From the NCBI GenBank assembly GCA_964572225.1, contig CAZNFR010000007.1, positions 5,670-69,669 on the forward strand: a DNA stretch of 64,000 nt. Direction: 5' to 3'. A program made the position numbers and the translations under genes. Under the pieces are notes generated by a model. That model was not told the DNA's origin, made no database searches, and saw only the letters and a program-made list of their open reading frames with translations. Origin of the DNA: CAZNFR01 sp964572225. Its GTDB lineage: Bacteria > Bacteroidota > Bacteroidia > Bacteroidales > GCA-2748055. Positions 9,630 through 19,313 of the stretch are shown one piece after another (position 1 is the stretch's first letter; each line of letters opens with the position of its first letter).

Positions 9630-9827
9630 GGCTGAGGATTTTGGGTTGTCTAATTAACGACATTTTGTCCCTAATTGTATACCATGAACCTCAGACAGTT
9701 GAAATAAGTTCTCTCAAATACAAGATAACACTAAATTGAAATCTTAAGACTATAATGGTAAATACCTTATTTACATAATGTTATAAAATAATTCTTACCC
9801 TGTATTTAAGAAGAGCCTAAATAAGAG
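9630..9827. other. Intergenic region upstream of the ABM-like gene and downstream of typA
   Basis: About 200 bp of AT-rich sequence with no ORF, hairpin or repeat that I can support. It separates the typA 3' end from the broken ABM-like gene. Confidence 0.5.
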
Positions 9828-11606
9828 TCAGATCGAAATGTTCAGGTTGATTTTGCGCATCCGTATGCTTTCAGGAGTGATTTCAAGGTATTCATCTTCC
9901 TTGATATACTCCATGGCTTCTTCCAAAGAAAATTGAACCTTTGGAGCAATTTTCGCTGCATCGTCTGAGCCCGATGCCCGTATATTGGTGAGTTTTTTCG
10001 CTTTGGTCACATTTACAGGCAAATCGCTGTTACGGGTATGTTCACCGATTACCTGACCCTTATATACGGTTTCTCCCGGACTGATAAAAAATCTACCCCG
10101 GTCCTGCAATCTGTCCAACGAGAATGCTAGTGCTGGTCCGGTCTCTGAAGAAATCAGCGATCCGTTAAACCTGTCCTGAATCTCCTCTTTCTGAGGGGCA
10201 TAGCTAATAAACCTGTGCGACATAATGGCTTCTCCGGCGCTCAGGGTAAGTACCACATTCCTGAGCCCGATCAATCCTCTGGAAGGGATGGTAAATTCAA
10301 GATGGATGAGATCTCCTTTCGGGACCATTGCCTCCAGCTCACCCTTTCTCCGGGTGACCTGCTCTATAATTTTACCGCTGTACTTTTCAGGAAGATCAAT
10401 GACCAGTTTTTCATAGGGTTCACATGTTTTTCCATCAATTTCTCTCTTGATGACCTTTGGTTTTCCCACCTGAAGCTCATATCCCTCCCGCCGCATGGTT
10501 TCCAGAAGAATTGAAAGGTGCAATACTCCTCTGCCGTGCACCACAAAACGATCTTCCGAATCGGTTTCTTCCACTCTCAGGGCCAGGTTTTTTTCCGTCT
10601 CTTTTATAAGCCGGTCACGTAAGTGCCTGGATGTGACATACTTTCCTTCTTGTCCGAAAAATGGTGAATTATTGATGAGAAAAAGCATGCTCATGGTGGG
10701 CTCATCAATGGATATTCGAGGCAGTGCTTCGGGATTTTCAGGGTCCGCAATGGTATCCCCGATCTCAAAATCATCGGGTCCCACTATCGCACAAAGGTCA
10801 CCGCTTCTTACTTTTTGAACTTTTTCCTTCCCTAGTCCATTAAAGACAAAAAGCTCCTTAATTTTGGACTTGACCCTCTCCCCCTGCTTTTTACAAAGTA
10901 ACACCGTTGATCCATCCTCAAGATTCCCTCTGAATACACGTCCGATGGCAATCCTGCCTACAAAGCTTGAGTAGTCGAGAGAAGCAATTTGCATTTGGAG
11001 ACTTCCTTCCCTGTAGGGAGCTGGGGGAATTTCTTCGAGTATGCAGTCCAATAAGGGCGTAATATCTCCGGAAGGCTCCTTCCAGTCGTAGTTCATCCAA
11101 CCTTGTTTTGCTGAACCGAAAATGGTTTGAAAGTCAAGTTGTTCCTCACTGGCATCCAGGTTGAACATAAGCTCAAATACATCCTGCTGAACCTCGTCAG
11201 GCTTGCAGTTTTCCTTATCCACTTTATTTATTACCAGAATGGGTTTAAGGCCCAGTTCAATTGCCTTTGACAATACAAAACGTGTTTGTGGCATGGGGCC
11301 TTCAAAGGCATCAACCAATAATAATACGCCATCGGCCATTTTAAGTACCCTTTCCACTTCTCCTCCAAAATCGGCGTGGCCGGGAGTGTCAATAATATTA
11401 ATCTTTACTCCTTTATAAGTAACCGATACATTTTTTGACAGGATGGTTATCCCTCTTTCTCTTTCCAGCTCATTGCTGTCAAGGATGAGTTCTCCCCTAC
11501 CCTTGCTTTCATCCAGGACCTTGCATGCATAAATTATCTTATCCACCAGTGTCGTCTTTCCATGGTCAACATGGGCAATAATTGCGACATTTCTAATTTC
11601 TTCCAT
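9828..11606 (-). CDS. typA: Translational GTPase TypA/BipA
   Basis: TypA is a ribosome-associated GTPase of the EF-G superfamily, involved in 50S assembly and stress adaptation. The product opens MEEIRNVAIIAHVDHGKTTL with the P-loop, followed by DTPGHADFGGEV (G3) and NKVD (G4), then EF-G-like domains and a TypA-specific C-terminal domain ending near 592 residues. The frame is open to 11630, giving eight extra residues. I prefer ATG 11606 because homologues start there and because a TACTTTTG -7 box covers 11628-11635, which would put the transcript start inside the longer reading. Confidence 0.95.
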   Translation of the reverse strand: MEEIRNVAIIAHVDHGKTTLVDKIIYACKVLDESKGRGELILDSNELERERGITILSKNVSVTYKGVKINIIDTPGHADFGGEVERVLKMADGVLLLVDAFEGPMPQTRFVLSKAIELGLKPILVINKVDKENCKPDEVQQDVFELMFNLDASEEQLDFQTIFGSAKQGWMNYDWKEPSGDITPLLDCILEEIPPAPYREGSLQMQIASLDYSSFVGRIAIGRVFRGNLEDGSTVLLCKKQGERVKSKIKELFVFNGLGKEKVQKVRSGDLCAIVGPDDFEIGDTIADPENPEALPRISIDEPTMSMLFLINNSPFFGQEGKYVTSRHLRDRLIKETEKNLALRVEETDSEDRFVVHGRGVLHLSILLETMRREGYELQVGKPKVIKREIDGKTCEPYEKLVIDLPEKYSGKIIEQVTRRKGELEAMVPKGDLIHLEFTIPSRGLIGLRNVVLTLSAGEAIMSHRFISYAPQKEEIQDRFNGSLISSETGPALAFSLDRLQDRGRFFISPGETVYKGQVIGEHTRNSDLPVNVTKAKKLTNIRASGSDDAAKIAPKVQFSLEEAMEYIKEDEYLEITPESIRMRKINLNISI

Positions 11607-11627
11607 CCAGCATTTTTTATGAGGATG

Positions 11628-11635
11628 CAAAAGTA
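11628..11635 (-). promoter_or_regulatory. Putative typA -7 box
   Basis: TACTTTTG on the minus strand matches TAnnTTTG and ends about 20 nt before ATG 11606. No convincing TTG is seen at -33, so this is a half-site. It helps choose the typA start. Confidence 0.4.
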
Positions 11636-11742
11636 ACCAAAGTTTTGAAATAATCTTCTTTCCCTTGTAAACAGAACCTTATATTATTCATAATTTACTA
11701 GAGACCTGTGATTTAAAGAAACAAAGGCTTGATGTAGAAAAA

Positions 11743-11769
11743 AAAAGACTGTCCGCCGGACAGTCTTTT
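11743..11769 (-). terminator. Intrinsic terminator after the T9SS cargo gene
   Basis: AAAAGACTGTCCG and CGGACAGTCTTTT form a nearly loop-free inverted repeat with an A tract on one side and a T run on the other. It lies 20 bp past the stop of the 11789-15253 gene. Confidence 0.85.
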
Positions 11770-11788
11770 CATAAAAGTCTTAAATGGA

Positions 11789-14700
11789 TTATTGTTTTAT
11801 AAACTGAGAACGTTTAACCTGGGTTGAATCTTTTAATTCAATGGTATACAGACCTTTATTAAGATCTGAAGTAGTGATTATCCCGTTGCCATCAATTCTT
11901 TTCTTCAACATCAACTGTCCACTCAAATTATAGATTGAGATCCAGGCCTCGGTTTCTGTTTTAATATTCAATTGATCCTGAACCGGATTAGGAAAGAACC
12001 AGATTTTGGATGCATAATCATCATTAACGGATACGTTGCAATTGCTTCCCTGATTGGAAATAGATACTTCCAATGTATCCCTGATCTCAGGGTTTTCAAG
12101 TGACCAGGCAACGATTTTTACGGTTCCGTTTCCATCACATTTACCCGATCCCTTGATATAGCTCCTGCCAGCTCCGAGATACCGGACAGTTGCCTTAACG
12201 GGATTATCCAATTCTTCAATGACCACGTTTTCAAAGAAAACATTCTCTGGAAAAAGATTTGCGACAAAATAGACTCTTTCAAGGTTTTCGTCCACTTCGA
12301 ACTCCAGCTCATCTTCTGGTTTAAGTTCGATGCTTTCCGGTTCAACATGATTGAAGTATCCTAAAGGCAGAGGATCAAATTCCAAATCTTCTCCCTGGAA
12401 GGCAATTAGCACCATGCCGAAGGCCGGAACTTTTACCATCATGGAATCTTTAAGTTCAATGTTTATGGTGTCGACATCCACATAGGTGTCGTTAAAGCTT
12501 TCACCCGTGAAGGTATACATGGTTGCTTCGGAAGTAAATACAAATTCGTTGGGAAGGTCGACCTGCACAGTGTAATCCTTTGAAAAATCCCTGCTAACCC
12601 ACAGAATAGCATAATCTTCACCCAAAGCATAAGCATGTGCACCCACAGGCTCCACATCCATTTCCCTGCCATTGCCATCCTTAATCATGAATTTGGATTC
12701 GACTTTGGTATCCAGAATATGACCTTTGCAGTATTGATTAAAGAATTTGCCGGTTGTGAAAAGAGGCAGAGGTCTGTAATTATCGCTGGGTACGGTTATT
12801 CTCCATTCACCTCCGGTAAGATGGAAAATACTGGGAACCAGGGATCCGTATGGCATCCCACTTGCGAAAAAGTCGACCACTACCATTGCCTGGCCAAGTC
12901 GGCCGTTATAGGAAGGTGTTGTCGCGTTGGATTCGTAAAGATAAAATTGCTTGATGCTCTGAGTTAGTTCCATACCCATAATCATAGAAGCCTTGAAGCC
13001 TTCAATTTTCCGTTGTGCCTGTTCGATCTTTTGGCGATAATATTGAATTTCGCTATTCCAGGTCGGAAGGTCGGGATCATAATTCAAATTCCCTCCCAGG
13101 TATCCCGATACTCCCAAAACACTTACCCTGCCTGAGTCCCCTTCGAGTAATGGTTCTGTGATACCCCAGCTATCATCGGGATGTGGATTTCTTCCGCTAT
13201 ACACGAACCTGATTTTCTCCGGATCGTAGTAAGGGGACTGCCTCATAAGGTCGGCAGCTTCCCTGCACCAGGCAGCATATTCATCGTAGTTATTTCCAAT
13301 TTGTGCATCGTGGGCGTCCCTTCCCCAGACTTCATTCCCAAATTCGATAAAAAGTCCTTTCGGAGCTGTGGATATGAGGGGATCGGTGAAACCTTCAGCT
13401 ATCCTTTTTGCTCCCCAGGTAGTACTTCCATCTCCTTCGAGGTATTCCAAGAGATGGCTGAATGTATTGATATCAACAATGTAATCGATTCCATCCTGAA
13501 CCCCGACGGTGAGTGAGAAATACGCATCAATTTCATTTGCGAGGGAGAACATCTTGGCATAGGTATTGTTTTTTCCGGTTCCTGAGGATCCATTCAGGGA
13601 TTTAGAATTGGCCGAAATGGCCCCCCACCGGATCGCTCCTGCCTCAAATTCCTTTATAAGGTCGACCACATCAGGATTATTCACCATTTCTCCACTTTCA
13701 TACGGCCCATTTAATCCGAAGCCATTGTTCCAGCTGATATTTTTCAGATTTATGGACATCCTTGCGTTATTATCTCCCAGATCAGGACCAAAAGGATCAT
13801 ATTCCGAGGTTTTGAAAGTAAATATTTCGCTTTTATCCGAAACGTTATAGGATGCATCAACCGATTCAAATTGAACACTATATGAAGTGTTTGGCAGGAG
13901 ATCATAAATAATCAGGGTATCGGCATAGAGAAAATCATCCGTATTTAAAAGAGAATCTTCGAGATACACATTATAAGCAACCACCTCTGTTTCATTATCG
14001 CTGGCTCCCGACCAACCGATTTTCACCGAGATGCCTGTAGCCAGCTTTACTTCCAGGTTGGTAGGAGGTTGCGGGGAATTTGCATCTGAAGACCAGGTCT
14101 CTGTTCTGACTATTTCACTTGTGAGGGATTCATTCCCCACTTTGTCAACCGCAGTTACGACTATATTATAAACCATTCCCGGGGTTAGATTTTCCAGGGT
14201 AATTTCGGAAATGGCTGCACTTTTTTCATAGAGCTCGCCATTAATGTAAATATTGTAGTATTCCACAATTTCGTTATCATCAGAGGGGTCCCAATCCAGG
14301 AGGATTTTATCAGATGTCCTGGTAAGCACTTTCAAATTGCCAGGTATCTCCGGTTTTTCCGGATCGAAATAGGGCATCATATTTTCGCCCGGAATAAAGG
14401 ATTTGAGAATACCTCCACCTTCTACCAACACCCCGCCGTAAGTTTGATGTACAATCCACTGGGTGGCATAAAAGGCATAGGGAACTCCTTTCTGCAGTTC
14501 AACAGGGGCTGACTGATATTGGTGATTTCCAATGTTGGTTCCTTTTTCCGGTAAATTTCCGCCTTTATAGATTATGTTTTGAGCAAATTCGTGGTTTTCC
14601 GTATTGCTCAGCCATAAACCGAAATTATTCTCTCCTTCCATGAAAAAGGTATAGCTGGCTGTGGCCGGAGGAACAAAGTACCCTTTGTAGAAAGCCGTAA

Positions 14701-15253
14701 AGAAATCATGTCCTGTACAAATTGCACCGCTACAACCGTCATTCACGGTCAGAGGGATCTCATCATAGTTTAGCTCATTGTAGGGGCCCTCACCGGTTGC
14801 GATGATTTGTTCGTAGATAGGATTCAGGTTCAGAGGAACCACCTGCTGCCAAAAAATCGCATCATGAATCTGGAATATTGCACCCGGATTGTCGTAGGGA
14901 CCCACTTTTACGAATAAACTATCCATATAGGAACCATCCGGGTCGGTGACGGTGATGTCAATTTTGTAGATTCCTGCGATTCCCTTTTCTTCAAACTTTA
15001 GCATGGCAATCCTGTCGCCCGTGGTATGTTCAACAGAAAGCACCACCAGGTTTGGTGAGGAAGAAATTGCTGCAAAGTTAAGGTCTTGGACTTCATCATC
15101 CCCATCACTGACGGATGGAATCACAAAATGATTCTCGTTGGAACCGATAAATGAATAAATTGTGTCAATTGCGCCAAAATCTGGCAGATTCTGTGCTTTT
15201 AACATGCACACTCCTACCAGGAAAATCAAAATAACGGTAATTGGTTTTTTCAT
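11789..15253 (-). CDS. T9SS-secreted multidomain protein: PA14-like, two FN3, GH clan-A-like core
   Basis: This is an exported 1154-residue protein. In order it has a signal peptide (1-20, ending LKAQ), a cadherin-like Ig segment (about 22-120), a PA14-like carbohydrate-binding module (about 130-290), FN3 domains at about 300-385 and 395-483, a TIM-barrel-like region (about 495-850), beta domains, and a type IX sorting domain from about 1085 (FFPNPVQDQLNIKT...GLYTIELKD). The core holds GLFIEFGNEVW, with Asn640-Glu641 resembling the acid/base of clan GH-A enzymes such as GH39 and GH51, and MGMELTQSIKQ with Glu762 as a possible nucleophile. I infer a polysaccharide- or glycoprotein-acting enzyme secreted to the surface. 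The substrate is unknown, and no SusC/SusD pair lies in the window. Confidence 0.8.
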   Translation of the reverse strand: MKKPITVILIFLVGVCMLKAQNLPDFGAIDTIYSFIGSNENHFVIPSVSDGDDEVQDLNFAAISSSPNLVVLSVEHTTGDRIAMLKFEEKGIAGIYKIDITVTDPDGSYMDSLFVKVGPYDNPGAIFQIHDAIFWQQVVPLNLNPIYEQIIATGEGPYNELNYDEIPLTVNDGCSGAICTGHDFFTAFYKGYFVPPATASYTFFMEGENNFGLWLSNTENHEFAQNIIYKGGNLPEKGTNIGNHQYQSAPVELQKGVPYAFYATQWIVHQTYGGVLVEGGGILKSFIPGENMMPYFDPEKPEIPGNLKVLTRTSDKILLDWDPSDDNEIVEYYNIYINGELYEKSAAISEITLENLTPGMVYNIVVTAVDKVGNESLTSEIVRTETWSSDANSPQPPTNLEVKLATGISVKIGWSGASDNETEVVAYNVYLEDSLLNTDDFLYADTLIIYDLLPNTSYSVQFESVDASYNVSDKSEIFTFKTSEYDPFGPDLGDNNARMSINLKNISWNNGFGLNGPYESGEMVNNPDVVDLIKEFEAGAIRWGAISANSKSLNGSSGTGKNNTYAKMFSLANEIDAYFSLTVGVQDGIDYIVDINTFSHLLEYLEGDGSTTWGAKRIAEGFTDPLISTAPKGLFIEFGNEVWGRDAHDAQIGNNYDEYAAWCREAADLMRQSPYYDPEKIRFVYSGRNPHPDDSWGITEPLLEGDSGRVSVLGVSGYLGGNLNYDPDLPTWNSEIQYYRQKIEQAQRKIEGFKASMIMGMELTQSIKQFYLYESNATTPSYNGRLGQAMVVVDFFASGMPYGSLVPSIFHLTGGEWRITVPSDNYRPLPLFTTGKFFNQYCKGHILDTKVESKFMIKDGNGREMDVEPVGAHAYALGEDYAILWVSRDFSKDYTVQVDLPNEFVFTSEATMYTFTGESFNDTYVDVDTINIELKDSMMVKVPAFGMVLIAFQGEDLEFDPLPLGYFNHVEPESIELKPEDELEFEVDENLERVYFVANLFPENVFFENVVIEELDNPVKATVRYLGAGRSYIKGSGKCDGNGTVKIVAWSLENPEIRDTLEVSISNQGSNCNVSVNDDYASKIWFFPNPVQDQLNIKTETEAWISIYNLSGQLMLKKRIDGNGIITTSDLNKGLYTIELKDSTQVKRSQFIKQ

Positions 15254-15452
15254 TATGAAGCAAATTAGTTAGTATTATTCAGGGGGCCTTAATTCTTATA
15301 AGAGTCCCGAAAACGGAAATCCAGCCTTTTCCCTGGTTGGTTTATGGATCACAATATAATAATAAAATGCAATCATCCCTATTTTATACAGTATGAATCA
15401 TAGGAAGTTGGGGTAAATGCTCAGTTTTTCTGAATAAAAGTAGGGAGTCATT

Positions 15453-16157
15453 TTATTTCACCTTTGATGAAGATAGGTAATTATTTGCATACCAATAATA
15501 TGAGATATCCGAATAATTAAAAAACTCTTTTTTCCCGAAGTTTGTGGCTGGAAAATGAGATTTCTTCATAAATGCTTTAATATCTTTTCTATCTGCTTCA
15601 AAATCATGATTGTATGCTGTACTCATGAATTTAATCATATATTCAGGGGATTTCCGCAATAATTCCGGATATTTCTGCTGCATGATTTTCACAAATGCAT
15701 TTAGATAATGGATTTGTTTCTCAAGATTTTTCAACCTTGCCAGTCTTTCTTTTCGTTCCTGATGATTCGTCAGGTTTTTCTTGTATTCAAAAAGAGATTT
15801 GATCTCCGTGTTAAATATATCATAATTAGAGACATACATTTCAATTCTTTCGGCGAAAGAAGGCTTCATCTGGAAGTGTCCGATTGAGAAATCCACTTCA
15901 CCCGTATTAACATAAACGATATCCAGGGTGGTCGTTTCAATATAATCTCTGAACATGGAATACCTGATCAATTCGGGAAAAACTATGCTTGATATGACTC
16001 CTGGATCATTTTGGTATTGTTTGGACACCTCATCGATGAGTCCAATGTTCCCTAGGATAATTTCATTTGCTTTTTCATAGTTTCGGTGGTAGTGTTCTTC
16101 ATAATGGATCCCGGTACCTCCCAAAATAACCGCTGCACAAAGTATAAGATTTTTCAT
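15453..16157 (-). CDS. Exported lysozyme-like protein of unknown function
   Basis: The 234-residue product starts with a hydrophobic segment (MKNLILCAAVILGGTGI) that may be a signal peptide or anchor. Residues 58-103 recall a lytic-transglycosylase fold: a candidate catalytic Glu62 in IVFPELIRYS, followed by SIGHFQMKPSFAE at 91-103, which resembles the SxGLMQxxPxTA motif of SLT lysozymes. The rest is helical, with a Lys/Glu-rich stretch around 120-150. It begins 10 bp after the symporter gene, so the two are probably one operon. The peptidoglycan-cleaving role is inferred from motif shape only; it could equally be an inactive relative. Confidence 0.5.
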   Translation of the reverse strand: MKNLILCAAVILGGTGIHYEEHYHRNYEKANEIILGNIGLIDEVSKQYQNDPGVISSIVFPELIRYSMFRDYIETTTLDIVYVNTGEVDFSIGHFQMKPSFAERIEMYVSNYDIFNTEIKSLFEYKKNLTNHQERKERLARLKNLEKQIHYLNAFVKIMQQKYPELLRKSPEYMIKFMSTAYNHDFEADRKDIKAFMKKSHFPATNFGKKEFFNYSDISYYWYANNYLSSSKVK

Positions 16158-16167
16158 AATAAATGCA

Positions 16168-17532
16168 TCATCTCCTTTTCAAATTATCGAAGTATTTCTT
16201 TGTTTCCCTTATGACGCAGGGAGACATAAGAATTGCAGAGATAATGGTTGGGAAAGCCATCAGGGCATAAGCGCTGTCGAATATACTGATTACCGCATCA
16301 AGCGTCGAAACTGCCCCGATACTGATACTAATAACGTAAAGAACATTGTATATGTTGCTCAGTTTTGCCCCGAAAAGAAAGGAAAAGCATTTTGCCCCGT
16401 AATAGGGAAAGGCAAAGAGGGTTGTAAGTGAGAAAATGGAGGCACAAATGATAAGGATATACTTACCGGCTCCAGGAATGCCCGATTCAAATGCCATTGC
16501 TGTTAGTGATATTCCTTCATGACCAGTATTATTCCACAGTCCTGTAATAATTATCGCCAAAGCAGTCATGGTACAGATAACTATGGTATCCACAAAAGGT
16601 CCAAGCATGGCTACCAGCCCTTCCCTTACCGGTTCTTTAGTTTTAGCAGCCCCATGAGCCATAGGAGCGGTTCCGACACCTGCTTCATTGGAGAAGGCTG
16701 CTCTTCTGAATCCGTAGATTATTAAAGCACCCAACGAGCCCCCTGCCATGGATTCTGCCTTAAACGCATCTGTAATGATCAATTCGAATGCAGGGAGTAT
16801 TTCAGGATAATTTTTAAAAAGGATAAAAAGGACACTTACCACATAAATGATTACCATAAGGGGTACTAATCTACCGGCCACGCGGCCTATCCTTTTAATG
16901 CCTCCAAACAGGACCAAAGAAACTAAAAGGGTGATCAGCAGACCGGTAATCAGATCGGAGGTAAGGCCTGTACTAAGGCCGGCAGGAATGAGAATTATAT
17001 CCGATACGGCCTGGGTAAGCTGGTTGGCCTGAAACATCGGAGAGACTCCTATCATTCCGGCAATCGAAAAAAACACTGCCAGAAATCTCCATTTTTTTCC
17101 CAGACCTTCGGTAATAAAATACATGGGTCCTCCCTGGATTTCCCCATTACTGTCTCTTCCCCTGAAAAGAACAGCAAGTGTGCAGGTAAAGTACTTTGTA
17201 AGCATGCCCAGAATAGCACTTACCCACATCCAGAACAAAGTTCCGGGTCCGCCAACGCTTAGCGCCACTGCAACCCCACTTATATTTCCCATTCCCACCG
17301 TGCCGGCAAGTGCAGTCGAAAGTGCCTGAAAATGAGTTATTTGTCCGGGTTCGTCAGGATTGTCATACCTGCCCCTTAAAATACGGAGTGAGTGGGAAAC
17401 GTATTTTAGCGGAGTAAGCCTGGAGACCACAATAAAGTAAATTCCACCGGAGAAAATCAATATCAGAAGAGGATACCCCCAGATAAAATTACTGAAATCG
17501 ATGAGCGATTGACCGATAGAGGCTGTTATCAT
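16168..17532 (-). CDS. Sodium:alanine/glycine symporter (AGCS family)
   Basis: This 454-residue polytopic inner-membrane carrier takes up small neutral amino acids with Na+. About ten or eleven hydrophobic segments are visible. The family signature is clear: GTVGMGNISGVAVAL near the N terminus and NEAGVGTAPMAHGAAKT in the middle, plus GGPGTLFWMW. Length and motifs fit the AlsT/AgcS group. The lysozyme-like gene follows after 10 bp, hinting that the pair may recover alanine or glycine from cell-wall peptides. That link is inference. Confidence 0.93.
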   Translation of the reverse strand: MITASIGQSLIDFSNFIWGYPLLILIFSGGIYFIVVSRLTPLKYVSHSLRILRGRYDNPDEPGQITHFQALSTALAGTVGMGNISGVAVALSVGGPGTLFWMWVSAILGMLTKYFTCTLAVLFRGRDSNGEIQGGPMYFITEGLGKKWRFLAVFFSIAGMIGVSPMFQANQLTQAVSDIILIPAGLSTGLTSDLITGLLITLLVSLVLFGGIKRIGRVAGRLVPLMVIIYVVSVLFILFKNYPEILPAFELIITDAFKAESMAGGSLGALIIYGFRRAAFSNEAGVGTAPMAHGAAKTKEPVREGLVAMLGPFVDTIVICTMTALAIIITGLWNNTGHEGISLTAMAFESGIPGAGKYILIICASIFSLTTLFAFPYYGAKCFSFLFGAKLSNIYNVLYVISISIGAVSTLDAVISIFDSAYALMAFPTIISAILMSPCVIRETKKYFDNLKRR

Positions 17533-17601
17533 TGGGTAATTTTAATCAAATCCAATGAATTTCAGAAATCTTACCAGCTTTTCTTTTTGATTGTTAACAC
17601 A

Positions 17602-18213
17602 CTATTGTTTAAGCTTACCGGCGAAGTTTTTATTCAGCTTGTCAAGTTTTGGCCTTATGACATAGGTGCAATATCCCTGGTTGGGGTTTTTACGGAAATA
17701 ATCCTGGTGGTATTCCTCGGCAATATAAAAATGTGAAAAAGGAGTTAGCTCTGTCACGATTTCACTTTCGTACTCACCGCTGTTGTTAAGTTTGGATATA
17801 ACCTTTTCTGCGGTTTGCCTTTGCTGATCGTTGTGATAAAAAATTACCGAGCGGTATTGCGGACCCACATCCGCTCCTTGCCGGTTAAGAGTGGTGGGAT
17901 TGTGGGTCTTGAAAAAAATCTCAAGTATCTCTTCGTAACTGATTAAATCCGGATTAAAATCGAACTGGATTACTTCAGCGTGTCCGGTTCTACCGGAAGT
18001 CACCTCGCGGTAGGACGGATTGACCACCTCTCCGCCGGAATATCCGGAAATCACACTTTCTACTCCATCCACTTCTTCAAATACTGCTTCTGTGCACCAA
18101 AAGCATCCACCTCCAAGAGTTGCCGTTTCCATTTTAGCGTTGTTTAAATTAGGATTCTGAGCATTTACGGCTAGTGCCAAGAATGACAGAATAGGTATCA
18201 TTATGTTTTTCAT
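17602..18213 (-). CDS. msrA: Peptide methionine-S-sulfoxide reductase MsrA, exported
   Basis: MsrA reduces the S-epimer of methionine sulfoxide in oxidised proteins. The signature GGCFWCTEAVF places catalytic Cys37 next to Cys40, and GYSGG, TGHAE and GPQYRS follow as in the family. A signal peptide (MKNIMIPILSFLALAVNAQ) predicts a periplasmic enzyme. No MsrB domain is fused, so the protein is the short form at 203 residues. It is divergent from the AmmeMemoRadiSam operon and 69 bp upstream of the symporter. Confidence 0.95.
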   Translation of the reverse strand: MKNIMIPILSFLALAVNAQNPNLNNAKMETATLGGGCFWCTEAVFEEVDGVESVISGYSGGEVVNPSYREVTSGRTGHAEVIQFDFNPDLISYEEILEIFFKTHNPTTLNRQGADVGPQYRSVIFYHNDQQRQTAEKVISKLNNSGEYESEIVTELTPFSHFYIAEEYHQDYFRKNPNQGYCTYVIRPKLDKLNKNFAGKLKQ

Positions 18214-18264
18214 TCTTTTTCCAGGTAAACAATTCTCCTTAATGAAATGTTTGCGGTCTATTCA

Positions 18265-18295
18265 TTGACCCGAAAGGATATACTTCATAACTTTG
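18265..18295 (+). promoter_or_regulatory. Promoter of the AmmeMemoRadiSam operon
   Basis: TTG at 18265-18267, a 20-nt spacer, and TAACTTTG at 18288-18295 match the Bacteroidota -33/-7 consensus exactly. Start of transcription would fall only a few nucleotides before ATG 18306, giving a very short leader. Confidence 0.65.
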
Positions 18296-18305
18296 CTTTA
18301 ACTAA

Positions 18306-19313
18306 ATGTTTGAAGCAAGTTATTATCGAAATGCAGGTTCCCGGGATACGCAATGTTTTATTTGTCCGCATAACTGTCGGATCAGGGAAAGCCACCGTGG
18401 TATTTGCGGGGTCAGGAAAAATATTGAATCAAAACTTTATCTCGAAGTCTATGGCTGGCCTGTTGCCATGCACTCAGATCCCATAGAAAAAAAACCGCTT
18501 TACCATTTTTACCCGGGAAAAGAGGTATTATCGCTAGGAACCTACGGGTGCAATCTGAAGTGTTTCTATTGTCAGAATTTCAGCATATCACAGAATAGAA
18601 AGCCGGATAACAGGGGAAAAAGGTATTATAATCCAGAGGAAATTCTTAACCTGGCCAGGTCTAATCCCAATAGTGCAGGAATTGCCTATACCTATAATGA
18701 ACCTGTTGTTTTTTTTGAATACATGAAAGATATTGCCATTCCTGCTGCAGAGGAAGGGATGGTAAATGTCATGGTCACCAATGGATTTATAGGCTCTGAA
18801 GTTCTCGAAGAGGTTATCGGCTTTACCCATGCTTTTAATGTGGACCTGAAATCCATCAGGGATGATTTCTATCGAAAGCATACCGGTGCCTTCATTTCAC
18901 CTGTGTTACATGCCCTGCAAAGAATTTCGCGATCAGATTCGCATCTCGAGATAACTCATCTGGTTATCCCGGGGCTCAATGATGAGGAAGAAGACTTTTA
19001 TGAATTGATAAGCTGGATGGAGGATAATCTGCATAAAAATACCGTATTACACCTGTCAGGGTATCACCCAGCCTATAAAGCCAGTATGGAACCAACCCCT
19101 GCAAGCACACTCCATAGATTTTTTGAAATAGCTTCCTCGCGATTACCTTTTGTCTATCTGGGTAATATTTTGAGTGACCGAGGAAAAAACACAGTATGTC
19201 CGTCATGTAAGAGCGAAGTGATATATAGAAATGGGTTTTCGGTGATTAGGAACCTTACAATAGAGGGACATTGTTCAGAATGTGGTTATGAGATAATTAA
19301 ATATCCGTCGTAA
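18306..19313 (+). CDS. amrS: AmmeMemoRadiSam system radical SAM enzyme
   Basis: This is a radical SAM protein of the AmmeMemoRadiSam system, whose substrate is not established. The 335 residues begin with a Cys-rich segment (CFICPHNCRI and GICGVR), then the SAM-cluster triad CNLKCFYC within TYGCNLKCFYCQNFSIS, and a TIM-barrel body (YTYNEPVVFFEYM, NVDLKSIRDDFYRK). The C terminus is a zinc-ribbon-like CPSCKSE...CSECGYE. The start at 18306 matches the usual N terminus and sits right behind a good promoter. The stop TAATG overlaps the next start by one base, so translation is coupled. Family membership is firm; function is open. Confidence 0.9.
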   Translation: MFEASYYRNAGSRDTQCFICPHNCRIRESHRGICGVRKNIESKLYLEVYGWPVAMHSDPIEKKPLYHFYPGKEVLSLGTYGCNLKCFYCQNFSISQNRKPDNRGKRYYNPEEILNLARSNPNSAGIAYTYNEPVVFFEYMKDIAIPAAEEGMVNVMVTNGFIGSEVLEEVIGFTHAFNVDLKSIRDDFYRKHTGAFISPVLHALQRISRSDSHLEITHLVIPGLNDEEEDFYELISWMEDNLHKNTVLHLSGYHPAYKASMEPTPASTLHRFFEIASSRLPFVYLGNILSDRGKNTVCPSCKSEVIYRNGFSVIRNLTIEGHCSECGYEIIKYPS

